DNA of 64,000 nt, from the NCBI RefSeq assembly GCF_900104145.1, contig NZ_FNLB01000006.1:765001-829000 (forward strand). Direction: 5' to 3'. Within the stretch, counting starts at the first letter, position 1. Each line of letters starts with the position of its first letter. The DNA comes from Pseudovibrio sp. Tun.PSC04-5.I4. GTDB taxonomy: Bacteria; Pseudomonadota; Alphaproteobacteria; Rhizobiales; Stappiaceae. The notes under the pieces were generated by a model. It made no database searches. It had not been told where the DNA came from and saw only the letters and a program-made list of their open reading frames with translations. The position numbers and the translations under genes were made by a program. Below are positions 42,487-51,775 of this stretch, one piece after another.

Positions 42487-43900
42487 CACAGACAGCAAAC
42501 CGCAAATGGCCTCCAAAGGCCTTAATCGCTGGAACCTGATCCGTTATATCCGCAAACAGCAACAGACGTCATTGGCATGGCGTCTGATTTTTGTTGCTGG
42601 CCTCTGGGCTATTGTCACCCTGTTCGTTGCAGGCGCTATCCTCGTCGCCCTGTTTCGTGAAGCTGGTGAAAAAGCGCTGGATGATCGTCTAGACGTGCAT
42701 ATGACAGCTATTGTCAGCCTCATTGCCAATGTCGGAGACCAACAGAAGCTTGAGACCCGGCAAATTGGTGATCCACGCTTCACTATGCCGTTGTCTGGTT
42801 GGTATTGGACAGTTCAACGGGACGGCAAAGTCCTTTATGAGAGCGATTCTTTGTTCGGTGATACGCTCAAAATGCCAAATCTTGGTGGGGTATCAGAGGC
42901 AACGCGCAATATCATTGGTCCTGCAGGGCGAGATTTGCGCCTTCTGCAAAAACGCATTCAATTCGGCAGTGAAACACCTGTCACAATTGCTGTTGCTGGC
43001 AGCACGAGAGAACTTGGCGAAAGCACCACTTCTTTTGCGTGGCAGGCCGCGACGACACTGGGCGTTTTGGGTTTGGGGTTGATCGGCGCCATTTTCCTTC
43101 AGGTCCGCTTTGGTCTGCGACCTTTAAACGAACTTCAGGATTCATTTGGCCGGGTACGGCAGGGTAAAGAGGAAGAAGTGCTGGAGGACCTGCCAAAAGA
43201 GCTGAAACCGTTGGCAGTGGAACTCAACGCTCTCATTCATTCCAATAGAGAAGTGGTGGAACATTCCAGAACACAGGTAGGTAATTTAGCACATGCCCTG
43301 AAAACGCCTCTGTCAGTGATTACCAACGAGGCACGCAGTTCTGATGATCCGCTTGCAATGAAGGTTTCAGAACAGGCAGATCTGATGAGAGGGCAAGTCC
43401 AGCACTATCTGGAAAAGGCGCGCATGGCGGCTCAGCGCAGAGTTATCGGCGTGTCTTGTGAGGCAGGGCCGATCATTGCACGCATGGCTCGGGCGATGGA
43501 GAAAATCCATCGTGACAAGGAGCCGGAGATATCGGTTGAGATGGATGAAGGCCTGTTGTTCAGAGGTGAGCAACAGGATCTGGAAGAAATCCTTGGAAAT
43601 TTGTTGGATAATGCCTGCAAATGGTGTGATAAAAAAGTGTCAGTGACGCTCAAAACCCACAATTCCTCCGCGTCACTTATATGTCTGATCGTAGAAGATG
43701 ATGGTCCAGGACTAGGACCAGAAGAGCGAAAACGGGCGGTACGTCGTGGTCAGCGTTTGGATGAAACAGTACCGGGTACCGGGCTTGGTTTGTCAATTGT
43801 AGTTGATATTGCAGGCGTTTATGGTGGCGCGTTTGAGCTGGGATCTAGCAAACTGGGCGGGCTAAAGGCAACAGTCACGTTGCCTGCGCTGTCAATCTAA
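42479..43900 (+). CDS. feuQ: FeuQ-like sensor histidine kinase
   Basis: 473 residues. N-terminal membrane helix (WRLIFVAGLWAIVTLFVAGAILVALF), periplasmic sensor, second helix (about 185-205), HAMP, HisKA with H272 in GNLAHALKTPLSVI, then HATPase_c with N box DNACKWCDKK, G1 DDGPGLG and G2 PGTGLGLSIV. All residues for kinase activity are present. Paired with FeuP and the FeuN-like protein, it should respond to envelope or osmotic conditions. Confidence 0.85.
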   Translation: MPDTDSKPQMASKGLNRWNLIRYIRKQQQTSLAWRLIFVAGLWAIVTLFVAGAILVALFREAGEKALDDRLDVHMTAIVSLIANVGDQQKLETRQIGDPRFTMPLSGWYWTVQRDGKVLYESDSLFGDTLKMPNLGGVSEATRNIIGPAGRDLRLLQKRIQFGSETPVTIAVAGSTRELGESTTSFAWQAATTLGVLGLGLIGAIFLQVRFGLRPLNELQDSFGRVRQGKEEEVLEDLPKELKPLAVELNALIHSNREVVEHSRTQVGNLAHALKTPLSVITNEARSSDDPLAMKVSEQADLMRGQVQHYLEKARMAAQRRVIGVSCEAGPIIARMARAMEKIHRDKEPEISVEMDEGLLFRGEQQDLEEILGNLLDNACKWCDKKVSVTLKTHNSSASLICLIVEDDGPGLGPEERKRAVRRGQRLDETVPGTGLGLSIVVDIAGVYGGAFELGSSKLGGLKATVTLPALSI

Positions 43901-44094
43901 TCTGTTTTGGGCAGGGGTTGCATCTGTTTTAAACAGTACGGATAGTAGATTTAACTGTGTTTTGGGGGTTGCTTGGCAACATCGTTTTCGGGCTAATGGC
44001 GCAGCTTTTGCTCAAAGACTGTCGAGAATCTCGGGAAGGAACTATCGTTCCTTTTCAGAAAACTGATAAGTCGCTAAAGCGACAAAAAGGATGC

Positions 44095-44553
44095 ATGTTG
44101 GTGCGGAACTGGAAACAAATTTTGGCTTTGTCTTGCATGGTTGGCGGTTTGGCTGGCTGTAGCACGACAGACCATCTCTCAAAGTCAGAGCAGTCCTCAT
44201 CCTCTTCATCTGTCTTTGGGTTCTGGTCTTCAGAAAACGAGCAGAATGGTGCAGCTCAAGCTGCAATCGACAGCGCAACTGCCGGTGAATTAAAGCAGAT
44301 GCTCCGCAGTGGTGATCTGGATACCGTTTACAAAGCGCAAAACAAAGCACTCAACGCATCGGATGCTGGCAACAAAGTTGTGTGGCGGAACCGATTCTCG
44401 GGGGCCAATGGCACAGCAAAGTCTGGTCCGGTGTATTATGTGAATGATCGCCGCTGCCGCGACTTCAAACACACCATTGCTTACGATGAAAAAACGCAGG
44501 TTATCAAGGGTGCAGCCTGTGAAGAGGGCGAACGCTGGGCTGCGTTGAACTAA
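44095..44553 (+). CDS. Lipoprotein with surface antigen (17 kDa-type) C-terminal domain
   Basis: 152 residues. Signal peptide and lipobox GGLAGC; the mature part has a Ser-rich linker and a C-terminal domain VWRNRFSGANGTAKSGPVYYVNDRRCRDFKHTI, ending GAACEEGERWAALN, which resembles the 17-kDa surface antigen family. Probably an outer-membrane lipoprotein. The ATG at 44095 has AAGG upstream. Two short hairpins lie in the 5' leader (44036-44055 and 44073-44086). Confidence 0.8.
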   Translation: MLVRNWKQILALSCMVGGLAGCSTTDHLSKSEQSSSSSSVFGFWSSENEQNGAAQAAIDSATAGELKQMLRSGDLDTVYKAQNKALNASDAGNKVVWRNRFSGANGTAKSGPVYYVNDRRCRDFKHTIAYDEKTQVIKGAACEEGERWAALN

Positions 44554-44769
44554 CAAATTTCCTGAGCAAATTTAATCTTTCCCGAGAAAATTAGGCGGCT
44601 ATAGCCGTTTATCTACGGAAAATATTGCCTATCAAGACTTGATTAAGCAATTCAGCCGATAGTTTCTGCGGGGTAATGCAATTCTGTCCTTTGATAAAGG
44701 TGTGTGTGATCCAGGTTTCGGCATAATTTTGCCGGGGCCAGAATAAAGCTGAGTACCAGAGAGTTTTGG

Positions 44770-46236
44770 ATGCACGAAATAAACCACAAAGCGTTGCAGA
44801 TGGAAAAGGTACTGGGTGCCTTATCTCATAGTGCATTGCGTATGTTGGAGCGGTCCGTAGAGGGCACGTTGCAAAGTGGCAAGTCTGTCCCCAACTCTGA
44901 TCTCATGCTGCAGACGATTCGTCGGCTACTTGGTCAAAACACATCTATTCCTGAAATAAAGCTCTCTCTGGAAACACCGTTAAAGCGCGCGATCTTGAGC
45001 CCGCTACAGCCATTTTTGGTTCCTGCCCCGTTAAAGCAGCAACGCGCTGGACGTATAGATGCCTCTGTCATTGATACGCTTTGGGCTTATATGCGGCGTG
45101 AGCTTCTTTCAAAAGAGTTTTCAGAAGCAGTCACTGCGTTGGAAGAGCTTTGCGAAGAGCAAGATCTGCCCTCAACACATGATACGGTTCGAAAAGCGTT
45201 GGCGATCGCTGCAGAAGGATTACGCTTGCGTTTGGTTGCTGCGGCCAAAAAAGAACTGATAGCGGCTGAGAGTGACAGTCAAACCAAGACCAAACTCCGC
45301 CGCAAAGTTGGTGGGCACGTTAATTTCGACTTCTTTAGAGACGCGCTGGAGATTCTGGACCGCGCGCCCGCTTGGGAAGATGTAATGGTTCGCACAAAAC
45401 CATTTGCAGAAGACGTTTTGTCCATGAGGTCGGGAGAGAGTTTATCAGAGCTGCGATCTCATATCGAAAAGCATCCCAAGGAGGCGAGTTATCTGGCCGC
45501 GCTGTCTTACCTGCGCCTGGATGAAGCGCCCGCGGAGCTCATAAAACTCGCACAGGCTCTCTCAGTAAGTGCAGAACTCAATGGCATTGTTGGGACGCCT
45601 TATGCAGTCTTTGTGGAATTTGCGTTGTCTGCCTTTGAACAAAGCATCATCCTTGTCGAAGGGTGGCAGAAGGACGAGGGCTCTGTTGTCGGCTTACCAG
45701 AAGCAGCAAAAGCCTGCCTGATTCATTTTGAGGATTTAGACGAGCTCAAGGGCTTTGTTGAATGTGATCACTGGTATCACCAAACAACCCAGCTTAAAGG
45801 TCGCCTCTGTGCCATGCTGAAGGAAGAAATCCGCACCCTACCGTCTTTACTCGAAGAGGTGATAGCCTCAGAAATTCAATCAGAGAGAGTGAAAAATCAG
45901 AGTGGATCCCGTACCGAGCAGATTCAACGCTCCTATCACAAATGTTTGAGGGGATTAAAACTGGCCAAGCTTGCATCCCAATACGCTGGCATCCTCGGTC
46001 TCAATGAGTTGCAAAACTCTACCCACGAACATGTTGAACGTTTTATCGACCGCAATTCTGAAATGCTGCTGAAGTCGCCTAAATCAGCGCAAAACGAGAC
46101 AAAAAACGTTCCCAATTATGGCGAAATTTCGCAAAAGTTGAGCCGTTTGATCTCTATGAGCGAGATCTCATTAGAGCCTGAAGACACCGCGAACCTGATC
46201 CGTAGGCAGAAGACATACTTAAAAAACGCCGCTTAA
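44770..46236 (+). CDS. Large alpha-helical protein of unknown function
   Basis: 488 residues, with no signal peptide or membrane segment. The sequence is rich in Leu, Glu, Lys and Ala and consistent with an all-helical repeat-like fold (for example EAVTALEELCEEQDLP, LRLRLVAAAKKELIAAE, EVIASEIQSERVKNQSGSRT). I find no catalytic motif and recognise no family. It lies alone between a lipoprotein and ccmI; the ribosome site is not strong. Its length and single frame over 1.4 kb make it a real gene. Confidence 0.75.
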   Translation: MHEINHKALQMEKVLGALSHSALRMLERSVEGTLQSGKSVPNSDLMLQTIRRLLGQNTSIPEIKLSLETPLKRAILSPLQPFLVPAPLKQQRAGRIDASVIDTLWAYMRRELLSKEFSEAVTALEELCEEQDLPSTHDTVRKALAIAAEGLRLRLVAAAKKELIAAESDSQTKTKLRRKVGGHVNFDFFRDALEILDRAPAWEDVMVRTKPFAEDVLSMRSGESLSELRSHIEKHPKEASYLAALSYLRLDEAPAELIKLAQALSVSAELNGIVGTPYAVFVEFALSAFEQSIILVEGWQKDEGSVVGLPEAAKACLIHFEDLDELKGFVECDHWYHQTTQLKGRLCAMLKEEIRTLPSLLEEVIASEIQSERVKNQSGSRTEQIQRSYHKCLRGLKLAKLASQYAGILGLNELQNSTHEHVERFIDRNSEMLLKSPKSAQNETKNVPNYGEISQKLSRLISMSEISLEPEDTANLIRRQKTYLKNAA

Positions 46237-46303
46237 CCCATTGCTTGCGCCTGCGTCTTTTAGAAAGTAAGTGAATTTTCCTAGGTATTTTGTGGGTATA
46301 TAA

Positions 46304-46328
46304 CCCCTGCGACGGCCCGCCGCAGGGG
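46304..46328. promoter_or_regulatory. GC-rich hairpin in front of ccmI
   Basis: CCCCTGCG (46304-46311) and CGCAGGGG (46321-46328) form a perfect 8-base stem over a 9-base loop. There is no T run, so it is not a typical terminator. It ends 46 bases before ccmI and may be part of the leader RNA or end the preceding gene's mRNA. Confidence 0.45.
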
Positions 46329-46374
46329 GGGAACTGTTGCCTTTCACATTTAGAACCTGTCTATTTAGGCCACT

Positions 46375-47538
46375 ATGACATTCTGGTTAGTTCTCGCAAT
46401 TTTGACGGCGGCGGTCGCATTGACCGTACTCGTTCCATTGACCCGCTCTCCCAAGGTTAGTCCTGAAGAGCGCAATGATGAAGCTGTGTTTCGTGCTCAG
46501 CTTGATGAAATACAAAAAGATCTTGAGCGCGGTGTTATCGCGCCGGATATGGCAGAAGCCGCCAAAATTGAAGTGTCGCGCCGTTTGTTGGCAGCGCATA
46601 AGCAAAACCAGGGAGGTCATACCTCGGCTCCCTCTAAGTTTCGCATGCGATTGGTCCAGCTTACGGTGATTATACTGATGCCATTGGCTGCCCTTGGTAT
46701 GTATTTGCAATTTGGCTCTCCTGAGGTGCCAGACCAACCACGCGCAGAGCGTTTGGTCGCACAATCAGGGCAAGCCGATTTGCGGGTGCTCATTGCGCGC
46801 ACTGAAGACCATTTGCAGGAAAATCCGAAGGATGGTCAGGGCTGGGCAGTCATCGCTCCAGTCTACATGCGCACCGGGCAGTTTGAGAAAGCGCGCCGCG
46901 CCTACGCCAATGCGTTGCAACAGTATTCTGAAAATACTGAGCTGATGGTTGGATGGGCAGAAGCCAGCATTTTTGCCAACAACGGGCAGGTCAGCGAAGA
47001 AATTGAAAAGGTATTGCGGAGGATCAACCTCGCGCAGCCTGAAATGCTTCAACCTTACTATTATCTGGCCATGGCGATGGGCCAAAAAGGTCAGCTTAAT
47101 AAGGCTCTGGACGCGTGGAATGCCCTACTGAGAAGTGCAGACCCAACAGCGCCTTGGATAGATGCTGCCAAAGCTCAACGCGATGAACTGATCGCACAAG
47201 GTGCCGTCGCATCAAGCAAAATTCCTGAGCTTTCTGCCGCAGCGCAACAACCAGCCAGCCCAACAGCTGAGGAAGTCAGTGCAGCATCGCAAATGAGCGC
47301 AGATGACCGCAAAGACATGATCAACCAAATGGTTGTTCAGCTGAATGAGCGTTTAACGGAAGAGGGTGGTTCAGCTGCCGAATGGGCACGATTGATCCAG
47401 TCTCGGATTATTCTTGGCGAACAGGTAAAGGCGATCAAAACAGTTGCCCGCGCCAAGGAAAACCTGAAAGACGATGCTGCTGGTCTGAAACAGATCAACC
47501 AGCTGGCGGCGAGTTTGAAGTTAACACCTGCCAAATGA
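46375..47538 (+). CDS. ccmI: Cytochrome c maturation protein CcmI
   Basis: 387 residues with two N-terminal membrane helices (about 1-22 and 91-110) and the CcmI/CycH signature between them, PEERNDEAVFRAQLDEIQKDLERGVI. TPR-like repeats follow in the periplasm (GQGWAVIAPVYMRTGQFEKARRAYANAL). It chaperones apocytochrome c to the CcmF/CcmH heme ligation complex. First of a four-gene ccm operon. Confidence 0.92.
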   Translation: MTFWLVLAILTAAVALTVLVPLTRSPKVSPEERNDEAVFRAQLDEIQKDLERGVIAPDMAEAAKIEVSRRLLAAHKQNQGGHTSAPSKFRMRLVQLTVIILMPLAALGMYLQFGSPEVPDQPRAERLVAQSGQADLRVLIARTEDHLQENPKDGQGWAVIAPVYMRTGQFEKARRAYANALQQYSENTELMVGWAEASIFANNGQVSEEIEKVLRRINLAQPEMLQPYYYLAMAMGQKGQLNKALDAWNALLRSADPTAPWIDAAKAQRDELIAQGAVASSKIPELSAAAQQPASPTAEEVSAASQMSADDRKDMINQMVVQLNERLTEEGGSAAEWARLIQSRIILGEQVKAIKTVARAKENLKDDAAGLKQINQLAASLKLTPAK

Positions 47539-47618
47539 GGCAGATAGCATAAATGCTGCGACCAGCTTGAAAAACCTAGTGGCTCAGAGTTGGCAACGTA
47601 TCTTTGGAACTGGCAAAA

Positions 47619-48092
47619 ATGACACGTAAACAGAAAAGACTCGGCCTCATTGGTCTTGCAGGATTGGTGCTGACGTCAGCCGTCGGCTTGGTTCTTTATG
47701 GACTTTCCAGCAGCGTGACCTATTTCCAAAGCCCAAGCGATATTGCTGAACAGCAGATAGCTGTTGGGCAGAGAATTCGTCTTGGTGGTTTGGTGGAAGA
47801 TGATTCCGTCGATAAAAGTGCTGGCTCCATAATTCTGTTTCGCGTAACCGATCAGGCTGAAACTGTTCCGGTGTTCTTTAAAGGTATTTTGCCAGATCTG
47901 TTCCGCGAAGGGCAGGGCATCATCGCCGAAGGTTTTATGGATGAAAAAGGCGTCTTCAATGCCGATTTGGTTCTAGCCAAGCACGATGAGAGCTACATGC
48001 CTAAGGAAGTCTATGAGTCACTCAAAGACGAGGGACATTGGATGGAAGAAGAGCAGGCCGCAGTCACCGACCAGAGTTCCAAAATAAATTAA
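47619..48092 (+). CDS. ccmE: Heme chaperone CcmE
   Basis: 157 residues with one membrane helix (about 7-28) and a periplasmic OB fold. The heme-attachment His is H122 with Y126 in LAKHDESYMP, both conserved. The ATG at 47619 gives the usual MTRKQKR start; a TTG 15 bases upstream is an alternative. Carries heme to CcmF. Confidence 0.95.
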   Translation: MTRKQKRLGLIGLAGLVLTSAVGLVLYGLSSSVTYFQSPSDIAEQQIAVGQRIRLGGLVEDDSVDKSAGSIILFRVTDQAETVPVFFKGILPDLFREGQGIIAEGFMDEKGVFNADLVLAKHDESYMPKEVYESLKDEGHWMEEEQAAVTDQSSKIN

Positions 48093-48154
48093 TCAAAGTC
48101 AGCCCACAACCGGGCCGGAAGTACAGCACCTGAAATGGACTGTAGGAAAACGCA

Positions 48155-50164
48155 ATGATAATTGAAATTGGCCACTATGCGCTCATTCTTGCATTGGTAG
48201 TCGCAGCGATTCAATCAGTCTTTCCAGTGTGGGGAGCCGTTCATTCAGATCACCGTCTGATGGGAATGGCGCCTGGCCTTGCAATACTTATGTTCCTTCT
48301 GGTTTGCGTTTCCTTTGGCGCATTAACCTGGGCCTATTTGTCCTCTGACTTCTCACTGCTGAATACCTATCAGAATTCGTATAGTGATAAGCCGTTGATC
48401 TATAAAATCTCCGGCGTCTGGGGGAACCATGAGGGCTCCATTCTGCTCTGGGTGCTCATTCTTACGTTGTTTGGCGCGCTCGTTGCTGTGTTCTCCCGCA
48501 ACATTCCTCAACAATTGAGAGCCGCAACACTCGGCGCTCAGGGTTGGGTATCCTTCGCATTCCTTCTGTTTGTTATTGTTGCATCAAATCCGTTCATACG
48601 CATTAGCCCGGCTCCGTTACAAGGCACCGGCCTGAACCCAATGCTGCAGGATGTGGGTTTGGCTATACACCCGCCAATCCTTTACATCGGTTATGTTGGC
48701 TTCTCCATCGTGTTCGCGTTCGCAGCCGCAGCCCTTATTCTTGGCAAGCTTGATGCCGCATGGGCGCGTTGGGTGCGTCCTTGGATTCTCGTCAGTTGGT
48801 CCTTCCTCACCCTCGGCATCGCAATGGGTTCTTATTGGGCTTATTACGAGCTCGGTTGGGGTGGCTGGTGGTTCTGGGATCCGGTTGAAAACGCATCCTT
48901 TATGCCATGGTTGACCGGTACCGCCCTGTTGCACTCCGCAATTGTTATGGAGCGCCGTGATGCGCTCAAAGTCTGGACAGTCTTCCTTGCACTTCTGACA
49001 TTTTCGTTGTCGCTGCTTGGTACCTTCCTCGTCCGTTCTGGTGTCCTGACCTCTGTTCACGCGTTTGCAGTTGATCCAGCTCGTGGTGTCTTTATTCTGG
49101 CTATCCTCCTCATCTTCGTAGGTGGATCTCTGGCTTTGTTCGCATGGCGTGCGCCTCTGCTACGTCAGGGTGGTTTGTTCTCTCCCATCAGCCGTGAAGG
49201 CGCGTTGGTGCTCAACAACTTGTTCCTTACAACGGCTTGTGCAGCTGTGTTTGTTGGAACGCTCTATCCGCTGGTCCTTGAAGCCTTCTCTGGCAGTAAG
49301 ATTTCTGTAGGCGCACCATTTTTCAACCTGACATTCGGCCCGATCATGGTGCCCGTGCTGATTTTGATGCCATTTGGTCAGTTGTTGGCGTGGAAGCGCG
49401 GCGATATATTGGGCGTGAGCCAACGTCTGACGTCAGCTTTCATTGTGTCGATTCTGGCAACGATTGGATTGATCTGGTTCATGGGCGCAAGCTCCACCAG
49501 CATCCTGACAGCGCTCGGCTTTGGTCTGGCCTTCTGGGCAATCTTCGGCTCCTTGTGGGAGATTGTAGATCGCTCTCAGATCTTCAAAGTAGGTGTCGCG
49601 CGTGCCTTTGCTCGTGTTAAAGGCTTTGCACCAACAGTGTGGTCCTCTGTTCTGGGACATGCTGGTATCGGTATAACTGTTCTGGGTATTGTCGCCACCT
49701 CAGCCTTTGAGATGGAACGTGTGGAAGTCATGCGACCGGGTGATACTCTGGAGCAGAATGGCTATCACGTGACCTACGAGAAGAGTTGGGTACAAAAAGG
49801 CGCGAACTATGAAGAGATTGTATCTCGCTATACGCTTCGTAAAGACGGCCAGATTGTAGACATCATGGAGCCTACCAAGCGTGCTTATGCAGCCGGTGGT
49901 ATGCCGATGAGCGAAACGTCCATCGCAACCTTTGGGTTCTCACAGGTCTACTTCGCGACAGGTGACACTGATGAAAATGGTGGTATCGTTACGCGCATCT
50001 ACTTCAAGCCGTTGATCACCTTGATCTGGATTGGAACACTTATCATGTCCCTAGGTGGTGCGATTGCGTTGTTTGATCGTCGCTTGCGTGTAGGCGCTCC
50101 TGTATCTGCACGAAAACGCAAAGTTGCAGCACTTGCGCGTGCAAATGCTAGTCCGGCGGAGTAA
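48155..50164 (+). CDS. ccmF: Heme lyase CcmF
   Basis: 669 residues, about 15 membrane helices. The WWD heme-handling motif reads GWGGWWFWDPVENASF, and histidines needed for heme binding are present in the early region. It attaches heme to apocytochrome c with CcmH. The next gene starts 5 bases downstream. Confidence 0.95.
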   Translation: MIIEIGHYALILALVVAAIQSVFPVWGAVHSDHRLMGMAPGLAILMFLLVCVSFGALTWAYLSSDFSLLNTYQNSYSDKPLIYKISGVWGNHEGSILLWVLILTLFGALVAVFSRNIPQQLRAATLGAQGWVSFAFLLFVIVASNPFIRISPAPLQGTGLNPMLQDVGLAIHPPILYIGYVGFSIVFAFAAAALILGKLDAAWARWVRPWILVSWSFLTLGIAMGSYWAYYELGWGGWWFWDPVENASFMPWLTGTALLHSAIVMERRDALKVWTVFLALLTFSLSLLGTFLVRSGVLTSVHAFAVDPARGVFILAILLIFVGGSLALFAWRAPLLRQGGLFSPISREGALVLNNLFLTTACAAVFVGTLYPLVLEAFSGSKISVGAPFFNLTFGPIMVPVLILMPFGQLLAWKRGDILGVSQRLTSAFIVSILATIGLIWFMGASSTSILTALGFGLAFWAIFGSLWEIVDRSQIFKVGVARAFARVKGFAPTVWSSVLGHAGIGITVLGIVATSAFEMERVEVMRPGDTLEQNGYHVTYEKSWVQKGANYEEIVSRYTLRKDGQIVDIMEPTKRAYAAGGMPMSETSIATFGFSQVYFATGDTDENGGIVTRIYFKPLITLIWIGTLIMSLGGAIALFDRRLRVGAPVSARKRKVAALARANASPAE

Positions 50165-50169
50165 GAACC

Positions 50170-50655
50170 ATGAAGCTCAAATTCGTTCTGGCCCTGCTTT
50201 CATGCATTCTTATGGGTTCTGGTATTGCATTCGCTGTGAACCCGGATGAAGTGCTGAAAGATCCGGTTTTGGAAGGACGTGCTCGCGAAATCTCAAAAGT
50301 GGTTCGCTGTGTGGTGTGTCAGAACCAGTCCATCGACGATTCTAACGCCAAACTGGCAAAAGACTTGCGGTTGTTGGTTCGTGAGCGGTTGGTCGAAGGG
50401 GATAGCGACAGCGAAGTTCTGGATTATCTTGTAGCCAGATATGGTGAGTTCGTTCTGCTGAAGCCTCGTTTTGCGTTTCACACTTTGTTCTTGTGGGCAG
50501 GCGGTCCTCTGGTTCTCGTTTTGGGTGGCTTTTTCTTGTGGCGAACGGCTCGCAAGAAAAAAGGCGCTTCTCAGAATAAGGCTGGATCCGCTGTTAAACC
50601 TCTGACAGCCGAAGAGCAGGCCGAATTGGACAAGTTGATGTCTACGCCTAAATAG
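50170..50655 (+). CDS. ccmH: Cytochrome c-type biogenesis protein CcmH (CycL)
   Basis: 161 residues with an N-terminal signal, a periplasmic CxxC site (C47 and C50 in RCVVCQNQSIDD) that reduces apocytochrome c thiols, and a C-terminal membrane helix (FHTLFLWAGGPLVLVLGGFFL). Ends the ccm operon; a hairpin follows. Confidence 0.94.
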   Translation: MKLKFVLALLSCILMGSGIAFAVNPDEVLKDPVLEGRAREISKVVRCVVCQNQSIDDSNAKLAKDLRLLVRERLVEGDSDSEVLDYLVARYGEFVLLKPRFAFHTLFLWAGGPLVLVLGGFFLWRTARKKKGASQNKAGSAVKPLTAEEQAELDKLMSTPK

Positions 50656-50675
50656 AGCGATAAATTCGCGAAGGG

Positions 50676-50700
50676 GCCTCACGATCACAAGTTGTGAGGC
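50676..50700 (+). terminator. Hairpin after the ccm operon
   Basis: GCCTCAC and GTGAGGC pair across an 11-base loop 20 bases after the ccmH stop. A T-rich stretch does not follow directly, so it may stop transcription inefficiently or protect the mRNA end. Confidence 0.45.
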
Positions 50701-50845
50701 TCACGGTAAATCACTTCTTTTTGCAACCAGTTGAATTGTAAAGGTGCGTGTAAGCGCGCACTAGATACCTGTCTTATAAAGTATTGACTGCGCCCGGAGC
50801 TATTCTAGATGGCAGCTGCGCAGGAAAATGACAGGAACCATTCAC

Positions 50846-51619
50846 ATGGCAAATGATCCGGAAAAACTGGAATTTGAAGGCTCTTTGGGAGCCCAACTCG
50901 CAGCCCGTCTGGATAAGCCAGAAGGCACACCCAAAGCCTATGCGCTTTTTGCGCACTGTTTTACATGCTCTAAAGACTTGTCAGCCGCGCGCCGTATTGC
51001 TGCTGCCCTGACAAAAGATGGCATTGCAGTCCTACGCTTTGATTTTACAGGTTTAGGTAACAGCGGTGGAGATTTTGCCTCCACCAACTTCTCTTCAAAC
51101 CTTCAGGATCTTGTGCTTGCCGCGGATTACATGCGCAAACATCTGGAAGCTCCCAAATTGCTTGTTGGCCATTCTCTTGGCGGCGCAGCCGTGCTTGCCG
51201 CTGCCGCGGAAATTCCCGAAGTTGATGCTGTCGCAACCATTGGCGCACCGGCTTCAGCTGATCATGTCATCCATAATTTTGGTGCCTCACTGGATGAAAT
51301 TGAAGAAAAAGGCGAGGCAACTGTCCAACTTGGTGAGCGCCCGTTTAAGATTAGAAAACAGTTTGTCGACGATCTGATAGCTCAGGACGTGCGATCTAGA
51401 GTGGCGGTGCTTAAAAAAGCTGTCCTGGTGCTTCATTCTCCCGTTGATAAGACTGTCGGTATCGAAAATGCCGCTCAAATTTTTGAAGCAGCCAAACACC
51501 CCAAATCCTTTGTCTCACTGGACGATGCAGATCACTTGTTGATCAAATACAAAGATGCTGATTATGCGGCACGCGTTATTGCAGCATGGGCAAGCCGGTA
51601 TATGGGCGCAAAGAAATAG
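50846..51619 (+). CDS. Alpha/beta hydrolase related to the OsmC-fused type
   Basis: About 257 residues. The nucleophile is S110 in VGHSLGG; the acid and histidine are in SPVDKTV and DADHLL. The N-terminal HCFTCSKDLSAARRIAAAL and FDFTGLGNSGGDF match the hydrolase half of bifunctional hydrolase-OsmC proteins. Here the OsmC half is absent and the gene ends before degP. The ATG at 50846 is preferred; 50828 is possible. The substrate is unknown. Confidence 0.8.
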   Translation: MANDPEKLEFEGSLGAQLAARLDKPEGTPKAYALFAHCFTCSKDLSAARRIAAALTKDGIAVLRFDFTGLGNSGGDFASTNFSSNLQDLVLAADYMRKHLEAPKLLVGHSLGGAAVLAAAAEIPEVDAVATIGAPASADHVIHNFGASLDEIEEKGEATVQLGERPFKIRKQFVDDLIAQDVRSRVAVLKKAVLVLHSPVDKTVGIENAAQIFEAAKHPKSFVSLDDADHLLIKYKDADYAARVIAAWASRYMGAKK

Positions 51620-51775
51620 GCGTGTAGGGACCCAATAGTTTTCCCATCATTACAGAAGATTAATGTGGCAGATAGGTGTTTGTAAGGTTGGCTCAGGCAT
51701 AGTCATTCTCAACGGAATTCAAAAAAAGCCCGTTTCCCCGGTTGGGCTGAGATTGACCAAATGGAGTTGAGCCAA

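Noticed and set aside
42479..43900. Long antisense frames inside several genes (for example in feuQ, gp15 and pleC)
   Set aside because: They are shadows of real genes with no ribosome sites or known domains.
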